Shown: piece after piece, positions 45,565-56,311 of the stretch
Numbering within the stretch: position 1 is the first letter of the stretch
Layout of the letters: the number at the start of each line of letters is the position of its first letter
DNA from: Tomocerus qinae
Taxonomy: Eukaryota > Arthropoda > Collembola > Entomobryomorpha > Tomoceridae
Reading direction: 5' to 3'
DNA length: 64,000 bases
Assembly: GCA_020055645.1 (NCBI GenBank)
Contig: CM034549.1
Span: 372,001-436,000, forward strand
The notes under the pieces: generated by a model
Databases searched by the model: none
What the model was told of the DNA's origin: nothing
The model's input: only the letters and a program-made list of their open reading frames with translations
Translations under genes and position numbers: made by a program

Positions 45565-45590
45565 CAATATAACCTAACCTAACCAAAGAA
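45565..45590. repeat. (AACCT)n patch
   Basis: ATAACCTAACCTAACC, about three units of the arthropod telomere repeat complement. Confidence 0.4.
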
Positions 45591-45952
45591 TGGGGTGGCT
45601 GCCTACTTTATTATTTTAGTTTTAGTTTGCGGGCAGACAGAAATCAAAACAGGCGCTACTGTCGTACTGTCAACTGCCAGGGTCTACACAGTTTTTCTAA
45701 GTTACGTTTAACCTGGCTGCAGACAAAGAGTAAAACAGGACCCAGATCCTCAATGAGGCTAAAAAATGCGAAGAAAAGCCTGGCTCATTTAAGTCACCCC
45801 AAAGTCTGGCTTTTCAAAGCCTTGAGACTTCATCCAGAATGTTTTTAGACTTCGACTTATCTCTGTCTCAATTCTTAGTCGACTTACGATTTAAGTTAGT
45901 CGGAGCTTTAACTATAGCTTGTTATTCCTTTGGTTTCTCTTTTTGCTTTATC

Positions 45953-46080
45953 AGGAGGGTTCAGCTAGGCACTTTGCATGAGCGTTTTTAATACTACCAG
46001 TTGCCAATAACAGCGGGTAGTGTATCTCTCAATGTTGTCCCTTATAAGATATTTACACTAAGTGCATAACTGACGCCTGC
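45953..46080. mobile_element. hairpin MITE, copy 2 of the 30.5-kb family
   Basis: Starts AGGAGGGTTCAGCTAGGCAC; the right arm is decayed. Confidence 0.65.
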
Positions 46081-46124
46081 GGTATCAACCCATTTGCTCT
46101 CATAACAGGTGTAATTGGGAATAG

Positions 46125-46205
46125 ATATCACAGGGAGCAGGTGTCAGTTGGAGCAGATGTATAGGGGAGCAGGTGTGATACGGGAGCAAATACAGCGTAT
46201 TCTTA
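46125..46205. repeat. short degenerate tandem repeat (GGGAGCAGGTGT type)
   Basis: Four units of about 16-20 bases, GGGAGCAGGTGT, GGAGCAGATGTA, GGGAGCAGGTGT, GGGAGCAAATAC. Similar units occur at 54005-54055 (GGGAGCAGATGTAACGGGGA) and inverted at 53860-53920. Confidence 0.5.
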
Positions 46206-47689
46206 ACAATGGCCATGATTGACAGTGATAGTGATACATTAATGAAGCTATTCTTGTTGAACATAGTAAATGTTACATGATGAGAAGATTGGTGTATCAC
46301 AATCATTACATTGCATTGATTTCTAATGTATCACGGTAGCCACCGATTATTGCCACTGCTTTATTCAACAGTTTATCGGATTGTCATAAATCTTGGTCAA
46401 TTATATTTGCTATTATGTTGGCTAATTACTACGGAAGTCACCGTCTTGAGGAGTATGATTAAGTTGGCTTGAAAAGCCAGTCTAAGGTGCCAGAAGTTCG
46501 ACTGTGGATAACAAAGGCAGCTAAGACAAACTTATGCTGTCAATCCACGGAGTCAACTACGATTTTCCAATGCTAACTTTTTAAAGTTCGGACTTTTCGC
46601 GGGCTAACCTGTAAGTCGGCTTTTGAGAGATTGTGGATAAGTGGAAGTCAAAAATTGGCTAACTTTTAAAAAACTTAAGCCGAAGTCTTGTTCTGGATCC
46701 ATTTCCAGGAGCTCGTCACTTGAACGACTTGAAGTAACAGGAGTTGTCACTGTCATAGTAACATTTTTGAAAATCGTGAGCTAGAGCCTGATTTGATTGA
46801 AAGTACACTTTTAGATAATGTATCTAAAGGACTAGGGATGTTACATCTATAGATGTTTGCGATCTAATGACTTAACCTCCGCTACTTGTTTACATCCGCT
46901 TGAACAATATTTATAAAATTTTGGTTTCTAATCTTACTGGGAAATATAGGGGAAACTCCCCCGAGGGGAAGCCCTGGCTATTTTCCATAGATACAAATTA
47001 ATATACAATTTCGAAAACTCATATAGGTTCTTTTTCAAAGTAAAATCTCAATTAATATTTTAAATTACTCATAATACACTAATTTTAGCTCAAATTATGT
47101 GTGGTTCTACATTAGCGTGTATTATTTGCTTAAAATTACCTACATATTGTCTACCATTTACTAAAATATGGCAAAATCCTAAATAACTTAGTTATTTTTC
47201 TTCATTATGTACTATCTGACACTAATTCCTGCGCAAATAAAGTTTTGGCCTAAGTGGTCACTTTTTTGGCCTAATTGTGTTTTCAGAGTTTCTGGCCTAA
47301 ATCGGCTAGAATCATTTTATTCAAAAGGGCGTATCTCAGTATCTCATTATATCCTCCGTTTTTAATTGAAAACCTACTAAGTAAAAACCCTCAATATTTG
47401 AAAAAGTGAGCGAGAAATACGTATTTAAAAGATTGCCCCAGTTGTGTTTGGGGAATTGTGGATAAGATTTTTCTTACGATCCAGCAGACCCTCCCATTGG
47501 TTAATATTTTGTGTCATTTGAACAATAAGATCACAGATTTCCATTACGAAAGGTTACGTGATTTTCAGAGGTCATTCTTAGGGGTGACTTTTATTGTAAC
47601 GGTGCCTTGTATTACATTATGAAACAAAAGTACCATTGAATGTACTGGTTAGGCTCGTAATGAAGTAAACCTTTTTCTGAGAACTTGCC

Positions 47690-47880
47690 ACTCTATACGC
47701 ATTCCTATTGGTGATATTTTTTGAAATGCAGCAATCTGATTGGTTTTCTCTATGCCGAAAATTTTATAGATTAATCTAAGGGTAACATTTTACAAAATTG
47801 TGCAATTGTAGGAGGATAGTTTCCCTTGAAATGCATTAAAATGTAGACTGTAGACATCCACTCTGAAATAGCATATGACT
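47690..47880. repeat. diverged arm of the TA-flanked 0.9-kb family
   Basis: Resembles the left arm at 28170-28330: TGATATTTTTTGAAATNCAGC, CTGATTGGTTTTCTCTATG, AAATTTTATAGATTA. Confidence 0.4.
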
Positions 47881-48152
47881 GTTTCAATACAATAAGGGGG
47901 TTAGATATTTGTAAACAAATTAATTTTTAGCCTGCAAGAGGAGTTGAGCTTATAGAACCGCATTGTCTGTTCGAAAAAACTATAACAATGAATGAACACA
48001 ATGAATTATTACTTGGTTGCCCAAGGATCTAACGTGTCAATAATGTCTGTGTAGCAACAACATATGAAAATAGCATATTTTATTGGTGGTCACATTTTCG
48101 GTTGCCACATAGTTGAAGTAAGAGGGTCCTAGTAAAAGGGTTAGATGGACAT

Positions 48153-48174
48153 AACCTAACCTAACCTAACCTAA
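48153..48174. repeat. interstitial telomere-type repeat (TTAGG)n
   Basis: Four perfect AACCT units plus AA on the plus strand, i.e. TTAGG on the other. This is the canonical insect telomere unit, here far from any chromosome end as far as the window shows. Confidence 0.6.
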
Positions 48175-48600
48175 TTAATATAATAACATCTAATTCTATC
48201 ATGTTAGTTTGGAATTTGAAAATATTTTCCATTTTTACTCTTCTGGATTTTGCATAGAAACAATATCTTAATATTATCCTTTTTGCAATTTTTTTTCCTT
48301 TCTTCAGAATGGCTACAAATAAAAAATGATGGCTATATGACAGAGGGAAAAGGTGTTTCTAAAAACCGATAAACTTTTTGATTACGTAATATGTGGATCA
48401 ACTCTAAATATGTGGGTACCTTATTGTAATTTAACTCGGCCTTCTCACCGCTTTCGTCCCCTGTCTTTGCTATTTATTTCCTGGACTTACTGGCTACAAC
48501 ATCCAATGAGACGCAACAATGACCTCCACAACTATTTCAAAGTATAAGTGCTATATCTGTATTCTCATTTAAATACATAAAATGTAAATATTTCACTGAT
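48175..48600. other. nothing recognised
   Basis: AT-rich; 64-codon plus-strand frame at 48353 without motif. Confidence 0.35.
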
Positions 48601-50170
48601 TTCTTCTAACAACAACTATCCATCATCCGTAGCTTCATGTTTTTATCATTTTGCAATGAGTTACGTTTCAAAAATTGATAATTACAATTAAGGTTAATAA
48701 AAAGGTAATTTGTTTGAACATGTACAGAGTGCAGACTGAAAATAACCATTGCCCAATTTTATATGTTTTTCACATTCCTGCCCCGAAACTGGAAACAGCC
48801 TAGCGATCATATTCAAAATGACTTTCGTACAGGGCAGTAAGGCGTGACATAGCTTTCACACGTTAAAACCAATTTTAACATACCCCGGACGGGCGACAAA
48901 TCTAACCCTTTGTAAAGTTTGTTACTATCGAAGGGATACGATTCGTATCTTTTCTGCACAAACGATGTTAGTTCACGATGACAATCATAGCAATCGGCGG
49001 CAGATCCCCATAGTAAAAGTCACAGAATTATATTATAGTACCTAGTATATAGACTAGAAGCAGGAAACGAGCCTTGCAGTTGGTTAATTGCCTATCAGAG
49101 GCGACCCACAGAAGTGTTAGAAGTGCTAATCACATAAACAATAGAGTTTATGCATGTGATTGGTTATTTTAGGCTGTTAGTTAAGGTGACTGACGGTTCT
49201 GTGGGACACCGCCACTGTTCCCCCATCTAAACATGTTCATCTGTGTAGTGTATTGGACAAAACCTAAAGCAGAAGGCCGAGGCTTTGGTAAAAGTCAAAA
49301 ATTTCATCTTTCTGCCCGTGACGTCACTTGCAGTACCGTTTAACACGTGTTTTGATACTCATGACGCGACGTAGTTTGCAGTACTTACTATTGATTTTAA
49401 TAGCCATGGAATTTTTATCAAAATTTGATTATTTGCCTTTTCTTCTGTATTCTAGCTTTTTTGGCTAATAGTTAGGAATAGCGTTACTACTTTTCTGCAC
49501 ACTTATTGTTCTCGTGAGCAAACGTCGTCTGTACAGAAAAGATACGAACCCTATCCCTTCAATACTAAAATCAGTTTCCATAGGGTTAGATTTGTCGCCC
49601 GTCCGGTGTGTGTTAAAATGGGTTTTAACCTGTGAAAGCTATGTCACGCCTTACTGCCCTGTACGAAAGTCATTTGGATATGATCGCTAGGCTGTTTCCA
49701 GTTTCGGGGCAGGAATGTGAAAAACATAAAATTGGGCATAGGCGTCGGAACCGGGGGGACAGGGGGGACAATGTCCCCCCTAGAATATGGCTAGGAGGGA
49801 CATGTCCCCCTAAAAATGTTCCAAAAACCAAACTAAAATTACATAAACACCAGAAAAGGCGATTTTTTTGTCAAAAAAGGTTAAAAATCCAAAAAATTCG
49901 AATTTGTCTTCGATTTACCAATATTTTATTATTTTGGCGGGCCCCCTTTCTGAAGAAGCCATTTTGTCCCCCCCTCGATAAATTACGTTCCGACGCCTAT
50001 GAAATTGGGCAATGGTTATTTTCAGTCTGAACTCTACATGTTCAAAAAAATTACCTTTTTATTAACCTTAATTGTAATTATCAATTATTGAAACGTAACT
50101 CATTACAAATTAATAATAAAAACATGAAGCTACGGATGATTGATAGTTGTTATTAGAAGAAATCGATGAA
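48600..50170. mobile_element. repeat family P, long inverted pair
   Basis: Arms 48610-48990 and 49510-50165 are inverted copies (CATCATCCGTAGCTTCATG, GGGGCAGGAATGTGAAAA, GGACGGGCGACAAATCTAAC). The interior between them holds a piece of family G (49080-49290) and an arm of the 29-30 kb element (49315-49460). The right arm carries the hAT element at 49737-50001. The 132-codon frame across that junction is accidental. Confidence 0.7.
49737..50001. mobile_element. 265-bp hAT-type element, 8-bp TSD AAATTGGG
   Basis: Ends CATAGGCGTCGGAAC and GTTCCGACGCCTATG are perfect inverses. AAATTGGG flanks both sides (49729-49736, 50002-50009). The paralogous arm at 48757-48775 shows the empty site (reverse complement AAAATTGGGCAATGG). 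GC-rich GGGGGGACA blocks lie next to both ends. Confidence 0.85.
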
Positions 50171-50199
50171 ATATTTACATTTTACGTATTTAAATGATC

Positions 50200-51070
50200 A
50201 TTATCATTTAAAAAAAACTCAACAGTAAGTTATTATCCGTTGAATATACATATTATAGTTGCCAGTTTCCATTTAATTACCTACCTATCACCAAACTGCA
50301 TGTGTAAAAGTGCCTGAACTATGACGTCAGGACCGCCATGATTTAAAATTTGGATGCAAAAATCCGGGAAATCTCTATCATTTTTGTCTCTACCTTGTAA
50401 TTAGTTAAGATATTTGTACTCATTCGACTTTACGTTTCACGTTGTGAAACAGTGAATGAGTTAAGAGTCTCAGGTCCAAAAAATGTCTCCGGAGGAGCAA
50501 ATTCTGTCTCCACCAGGCTTATATATTTTCACACTTCATCAGCAGCGCCACAGCATAACATTACAAAACGGCAAGGGAAGCCGCCTCGTCAAAGAGACGG
50601 ATAGTTAGACACTGCGGCGGGGAAGCCTACAAACATTTGGCTAAGTGTTTATTGTTTTTCCCAAAAATAAGGTACCTTGCTTTGCGGTTAGTTTTAAATA
50701 TCAGCCAGTAGACTCCTAGACTAGACTACCTTGTAATGGAGTTAATATAAAAATTAAATGAGTTAAGAGTGACAAATTCAAGGCATCTTTACATTCACCA
50801 ATAATGGGAGGGCCTGCTGCTGGACGGTAAGAAAATTCCTCTTGACAACTGGGACAATAAGAGTATGTTTGTTTAGAGCTAAAAAGTACATAAATTTAGA
50901 AATAATAAATAACAACACTTTACACAAAAATGTAGTACAATAATCAAGAGGTACATTATAGATAAGTCACCGAAGTATATAATTACCTATTAATAATATA
51001 ATATGCAAACAATGTAGCGTATACATATAAGTTAAGTTAATAATTACAAGTAATGACAAATGACGGGTAT
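50200..51070. other. nothing recognised
   Basis: A GGACGGTAAGAAAA stretch at 50822 mirrors TTTTTCTTACGATCC at 47470; TGACGTCA at 50322. No gene. Confidence 0.35.
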
Positions 51071-51368
51071 CTAGGCGACTAATAGTCTAACTATTCCTAT
51101 GGCCACACGAATATGGAGTGTGCGGGAAGGAAAAAGGCAAACCCCATTTGGCAGTTGGCTGCTGCTAGGCCGTCTCCTGGAGAATCTCTTTCGTTTGCTG
51201 CGCTTTTTGCTGCGAGTACTCCCACATCTGTCAAGACACTCTTTCATACCTTCGTTCTGTCTCATCACTTCCGCTTCAGCCTCATCCTTATGCACCATCC
51301 CCATTATGCACGCCAACAAGCCCACCGTCGAAGAATTCTATTTATTTATTAGCCACTTAGCCTTTTAG
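51071..51368 (-). other. GC-rich open stretch, possible pseudogene or unknown exon
   Basis: About 300 bases of balanced base composition in AT-rich DNA, open in several frames. On the minus strand one frame reads KDEAEAEVMRQNEGMKECLD, helical and charged. The adjoining frame continues in similar style as MWEYSQQKAQQTKEILQET before a stop. That is what a frameshifted coiled-coil coding remnant would look like. I could not assign a family or find supporting splice sites. It has no other copy in the window. Confidence 0.3.
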
Positions 51369-51369
51369 A

Positions 51370-51674
51370 TATACCTTACAAAATTAATCTTCCATTTAAT
51401 TTTACGGAAGTACCATCTGACATCACTCCATCCTATTTATGAGCTAATAACTTATTATAATTTAATTGTTATGGATTAACCACCACTTTCTACAATTTAA
51501 AGGCGATGTGCCAATTCACGATAATTCACTCAAAAATACAAGCTGCCTATTATCTGACTTGTACTCTAATTTATCATCATATACCACTCAAGTTATTCAG
51601 AGAACGAATACCTTCAACCATGGTGTCATGGTGTCCATCTCTCTTAAAACTGCTACTGCCAATCAGAGTATAAA
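51370..51674. other. nothing recognised
   Basis: AT-rich unique sequence. Confidence 0.35.
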
Positions 51675-52071
51675 GCCGTAAATTATTTTCAGATGCCGCA
51701 TGCCGTAATTGCCATTAAAGTCGTAAATGCAGTAAAATACATAAGACACGGCATAGACAGTTTAATGGTAATATTCAACTAGCTGAAGAACAAAAAATAT
51801 AATTTCGATCATTTTATAATAAATGACAAAACTCTCATAAGTTATAAAATGAGTTTTAACTTTTTTCAAGGCTTTTCAGCCACTATAAAGTGGCTTATAA
51901 TGATGTTAAGACACAATATTGATCTATAAAACCACTTTTAGCGTGTTATTTATTTTTAATTTGTCCCATTAATTTATGTATAAAAACAGCTAAAACGTAA
52001 AAAATAATTTACGGCATGCCGCCAAATACCAAATGGCGTAAATTGAATTTACGGCATGCGGCATTTACGGC
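51675..52071. mobile_element. 397-bp inverted-repeat element with GCCGCATGCCGTAA motif
   Basis: Left GCCGTAAATTATTTTCAGAT then GCCGCATGCCGTAA; right TTACGGCATGCGGCATTTAC. The motif appears several times in both orientations near the ends. No coding capacity. Confidence 0.55.
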
Positions 52072-52093
52072 ACACTCGACAATTTGCTGCCAA

Positions 52094-52201
52094 TAGAGGT
52101 TTCTCACAATTGGTGACCGGTCACCAAATTAGCATGAATAGGTATTGAAATGACTCTAGTACCTAGCTGTCTGTGTTATCCTGAAATTACGGAAACATCT
52201 A
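52094..52201. mobile_element. 108-bp MITE, copy 2
   Basis: Same family as 9471-9575: shares ACAATTGGTGACCGGTCAC and CATGAATAGGTATTGAAATG. Ends TAGAGGTTTC / GGAAACATCTA are more diverged. Confidence 0.7.
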
Positions 52202-52424
52202 TACAATATGGAAACAATCACCCAACATACAGTTTAGTTTTCAATTCTACGCCAAAAACATTAATACTCATATTCAGGCTCCTTAAATCAATTTCCGCCG
52301 AAATTACTTGTGGCATTTTTGAAAGATAGGAGATCTCAACAGGAGCGACATTTCATCTTTGTTGCCTTAAAGTTGCGATATTGCAAGAGACGCAAGAGTT
52401 GCTACGGTGTGATCTCAAAAAAAC

Positions 52425-52934
52425 CAGTGTACAAAATACCATTTAATGTTAAATACCACTACCTAAAAAGAAGTAGTAAGTTGTAAAAATGGTAAAAAAA
52501 ATAGTTTCATTTAAATTTTGAATAAAATTCGGTACCAAAGCATGAAATAGCTTAGCAGATGATGATTGTTGTCACAAATTGATAAGTATTCATTAATCAG
52601 AGTTGGATTCAACCAATGGCGGCACTAACAGGCCTTACTTGCCGATTGAGATATTAACTGTAATTAAATTGGCACATACATAACAATTTTAAATTTGCGA
52701 TTCTAAATGCATTAGCCTTGGTTTTAGTAGCATTTTTTATAAATTTCTGAACAGTCAAATAAATTGGATTAACTTGATTAATTAAGGGGATAGTTGGAAA
52801 TATTATTATTTCATTGTATCTGTACTAAGCTGTCTAATCTAATCAATCGCTAAAATTAACCATTTTTACCATTAAGTGCATTTTTACCACTGTGATGGTA
52901 AAAAAGCCTAAAAAGTGGTAAATTTTGTACACTG
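52425..52934. mobile_element. 510-bp hAT-like nonautonomous element
   Basis: Ends CAGTGTACAAAATACCA and the inverse TGGTAAATTTTGTACACTG. Flanks AAAAAAAC and AAATAAAC match at 7 of 8 positions, fitting an aged 8-bp duplication. Full-length relative of the copies at 26.2-27.3 kb. Confidence 0.6.
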
Positions 52935-53032
52935 AAATAAACTCATATACACATGTCAGCTAGCAGCAAGTTTGCACAGGTTTTATAGGGTTTGGAGTTT
53001 GGACAACGTCTCGAAAAAATCAGTTAAATTAC

Positions 53033-53297
53033 GTCTGGTTTGAACCATACATGGGCTCAGTCGCATTACGCTTAATAAGAGGTTTTGGGTTTGGAGCGGA
53101 TCGCGCCATTTTTATTAGTAGAGGAGTACCAAGGTGCTCACCACCAACAACTATCCTGGTATATTGTGGTGGGCAGTCAGGATAGTTGATGGTGATGAGT
53201 ACCTTGGTACTCCTCTACTAATAAAAATGGCGCGATCCGCTCCAAACCCAAAACTCTTCATAAGCGTAATGCGACTGAGCCCATGTCTGGTTTGAAC
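53033..53297. mobile_element. near-perfect palindrome flanked by 13-bp direct repeats
   Basis: Arms of about 110 bp (CATGGGCTCAGTCGCATTAC ... GTAATGCGACTGAGCCCATG) around a short centre. GTCTGGTTTGAAC occurs directly on both sides (53033-53045, 53285-53297). CATA intervenes on the left. Confidence 0.75.
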
Positions 53298-53299
53298 AC

Positions 53300-53690
53300 T
53301 TGCTAATTAAACGGCAGGGCGTGGCGGTCGCGTATTATTACTATATTATGTGCGTTGAACTTACTTCCCCCATGTAAGTGAGTGCAGGGAGTCGTGTCAA
53401 CGCGCGTTAAAGCGAAACAAGTGACAGCAAAAGTAGGCATATGGTGGCGGCAGACATAATTATAATATTGTGACTTCACGACAAGGTATCTCCTATTCAA
53501 TGATGGATATGAATAGTACGAATTTTTTGCTTCAACTTCAATTTTTGAAGCGAAAGATTCGAAGTTCATAAAAAAAGAGAAAGGTTTAGCTACTGAACAA
53601 ATTTAAAAGCTACTGTAGCTATGACGACTTAAAATTACCTGAAGAGAAAGAAAAGATATTTTAGACTTGCAGAAATTTAAAATGGGCTCT
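53300..53690. other. nothing recognised, moderately GC-rich left half
   Basis: 53310-53460 is CpG-containing (ACGCGCGTTAAAGCG) and open for 88 codons on the minus strand, but no motif or splice site supports a gene. Confidence 0.35.
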
Positions 53691-53697
53691 AAGACCA

Positions 53698-53848
53698 GTT
53701 TTATACTTACCACTTTCACTTCACTTTCACATTTAGTGACGTCAAAATGACGTCATTACGTTGGAAACCAAATTGGAAACATATTTTTGATAATTACTTA
53801 ACTGTAGTGACATCACAAAACGTGAAAGAAAAGTGAAAAGTATAAAAC
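53698..53848. mobile_element. 151-bp MITE with two CRE palindromes
   Basis: Ends GTTTTATACTTACCACTTTC and the inverse GTGAAAAGTATAAAAC. TGACGTCA at 53737 and 53748, 11 bp apart. Confidence 0.65.
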
Positions 53849-54274
53849 AAGCATAATACTTGCTCCCCCTTATACCTAGCTGCTCTCTATTACCATAGCT
53901 CCCGTGTACACTTGCTCCTTGTAAGAAAAATAAGGAGAAACGGCAGAACGAAAATTAGTAATACATTTTCTATATAACCGGGGCGGGACAGGACAGGTAT
54001 ACCCGGGAGCAGATGTAACGGGGAGCTAGTGTAACATGGAAGCAAATGTAATGCATTTGTAACAATAGGTATATGTCTCATGCAACCATGGAGTCCTTTC
54101 TTAATATTTAAAAATAATTTATTGGGCCATTCATAAAAAAATTTCCATGGGCGAAACCTTGATCATTATCTTTGACTACTTACCGAATTATTAAAAAACA
54201 AATTTTGTGGTAGGCCGTTTTCCAGATTAATCTGTCGATTTATCCCTAAATCTTTAACTTTCTGTGGTTACTAT

Positions 54275-54519
54275 CAAGGTTGGTGGACATGGTAACACAC
54301 TCTGCCACTAGTACTAGGTTAACTTATAGTTGTTTGAAATATCATCCAAAACCACTTATGGGAAAACGAACAGGCATCTCCTTGCCATAGAGTTAATATC
54401 TATAAAATCTGTGGTTACCCCTCTTTTGATCCCCATAAGTGGTTTTGGATGATATTTTAAACAACTATAAGTTAACCTAGTACTAGTGGCAGAGTGTGTT
54501 ACCATGTCCACCAACCTTG
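54275..54519. mobile_element. 245-bp hAT-type MITE, 8-bp TSD GTTACTAT
   Basis: Ends CAAGGTTGGTGGACATGGTA and inverse CCACCAACCTTG; GTTACTAT on both flanks (54267-54274, 54520-54527). Arms of about 100 bp are nearly identical. Confidence 0.88.
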
Positions 54520-54551
54520 GTTACTATGTTGTTGGAAATAAAATAAATGTA

Positions 54552-55459
54552 CTGTTTGAATCACCCAACGTCAGACCTCTGGTTGCCCTGTGGTATGGCG
54601 ATAAGCATCCTGATTGCCTGAAATTTTTTGAAATCCAGCCTTCTGATTGGCTATTTCTACGACGAAAATTCTATAAATTACCCAAATGGGGACATTTTAG
54701 CAAGTTTTGAATTTTTGCAAGCTACAATGCAGTCATATCATAAATCATCTATTTTATTGCCCAATTATTTTCATTTCAAGTAAACATTCATTCTGGAATA
54801 TGATATTGAGCAATGAGAATGTTGCCTGGATACTACAGATGAACCAGGATCGGGTGATCAGGAATTAGCAGAAACGGTCTGATGTTTAGATATATTTAGT
54901 ATTCAGACATCTGTCAGTAATCTGTTTGTTGAGTTATTATTTTAAAGGTCGTAAGAAGAATTTGTACGATACTAGTTTAATATTAATCACAACAATCACA
55001 ACATTCTTTGTTCGATTATGCACTTTGTATTTATATATCCATAGTGTGTGTTCTTCCGATTTATACTTGTTTCTCATTGCTCAATATTGTGCTACAGAAT
55101 AAAAGTCTACATTGAAAGGGAAACTGGTAGGTAATAAAAATAGTTGATTCATAGTTCATGGCATAAAATTTATAGTGTAATAACTGCATAAGATAAGATG
55201 TACATGTAAATAGCTCAATATATACATTTCTCATTCTCATTGCTCAGACAGAATGAATGTCTACTTGAAATAAAAACTATTAGGCAATAAAATAGATGAT
55301 TCATGATATGACTGCATTGTAGCTTGCAAAAATTCAAAACTTGCTAAAATGTCCCCATTTGGGTAATTTATAGAATTTCCGTCAGAGAAATAGCCAATCA
55401 GAAGGCTTGTCGCCATACCACAGGGCAACGAAAGGTCTTCCGTTGGGTGATTCAAACAG
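54552..55459. mobile_element. Tc1/mariner-like nonautonomous element, 908 bp, copy 2
   Basis: Same family as 28098-29045 with TA on both flanks. The right arm has lost about 30 bases around AGCCAATCAGAAGGCTT. Sits 32 bases right of a hAT-type MITE. Confidence 0.85.
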
Positions 55460-55462
55460 TAG

Positions 55463-55970
55463 GTAGGGCTAAAGTGATTCGAATGTGCTCCGCCCTCGTT
55501 TTCAAATCACTTTGGGTAGGGCGATAACTTTGATGCCGGGGTAAGATCAATAAGATCATCAATGTTGAAACATTACTGCTGCTGTCAAGCAGCCAATTAC
55601 TTCCCATTGCCCTGTGGTATGGCGATACTTTTTGATATTTTTTGAGATCCAGCCATCTGATTGGCTATTTCGATGACGAAAAGTCTATATTATTACCCAT
55701 ATATGGGGACATTTTTAGCAAATTTTGGAGTTGTTGCAAGCTCATATGGTCCCAAGCAATCTATTTTTCTATTCAATTGGAAGAACAATGAATCATATGG
55801 TACTACACAAAAGGCTTGCTTCGACCAGAACTCGAAGCCGATAAAAACAACGTGTGAGGTCCAACTACACTACAATTCTGCGGGTAAGATTTCATATCCG
55901 AAGCACGTTACGATTTGCCGACCGATGAATGCTACTTATTTGATTACAGATTGAGCTCAATGACCATATG
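55463..55970. repeat. inverted-repeat arm paired with 59625-59820
   Basis: TGGTCCCAAGCAATCTATTT to GACCAGAACTCGAAGCCGA (55750-55840) is the inverse of 59640-59765. Upstream 55600-55740 resembles the 0.9-kb family arm. A small stem CTAAAGTGATT / AATCACTTTGGG lies at 55470-55515. Confidence 0.6.
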
Positions 55971-56311
55971 TTTCGCGATCTGACATAAACTCCTTACGAC
56001 ATTAACTTCTAACGCGGAAAAAAGCTAATACAAGGCGCGTCGCTCATTTTAACCATTCATATTATTAAGCATACGTACTCATCAACAACATAGTAAAGCA
56101 ATAATGAATTCTCATCTGGAATGCTTTACTTTGTTTTATAAATTAAAAATACTAAAAGTGGTTTAAAAATTTCTAATTTTTTTTAATGTAGAGAATTTTT
56201 TTCTGTATTTGATGACACTAAAATCTAATTTTTGTAAACAGCTGTCGTTAAGACATTGACGTTAGACCGGGCCACATATAACTGAATGCCTACATAGGGT
56301 TACAGTACAGC

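Larger units (their letters stand above)
42925..47320. mobile_element. TIR element of about 4.4 kb, coding sequence lost
   Basis: Inverted arms at 42925-43165 and 47085-47320 share CCTAAATAACTTAGTTA-type blocks, GACACTAATTCCTGCGCAAA and TTTTGGCCTAAGTGGTCACT. The interior has smaller repeats (43370-43675, 45953-46080) but no transposase frame, so any gene has decayed. Confidence 0.6.

Noticed and set aside
49632..50030. 132-codon plus-strand frame
   Set aside because: It runs across the junction of family P and a hAT insertion; the reading is accidental.
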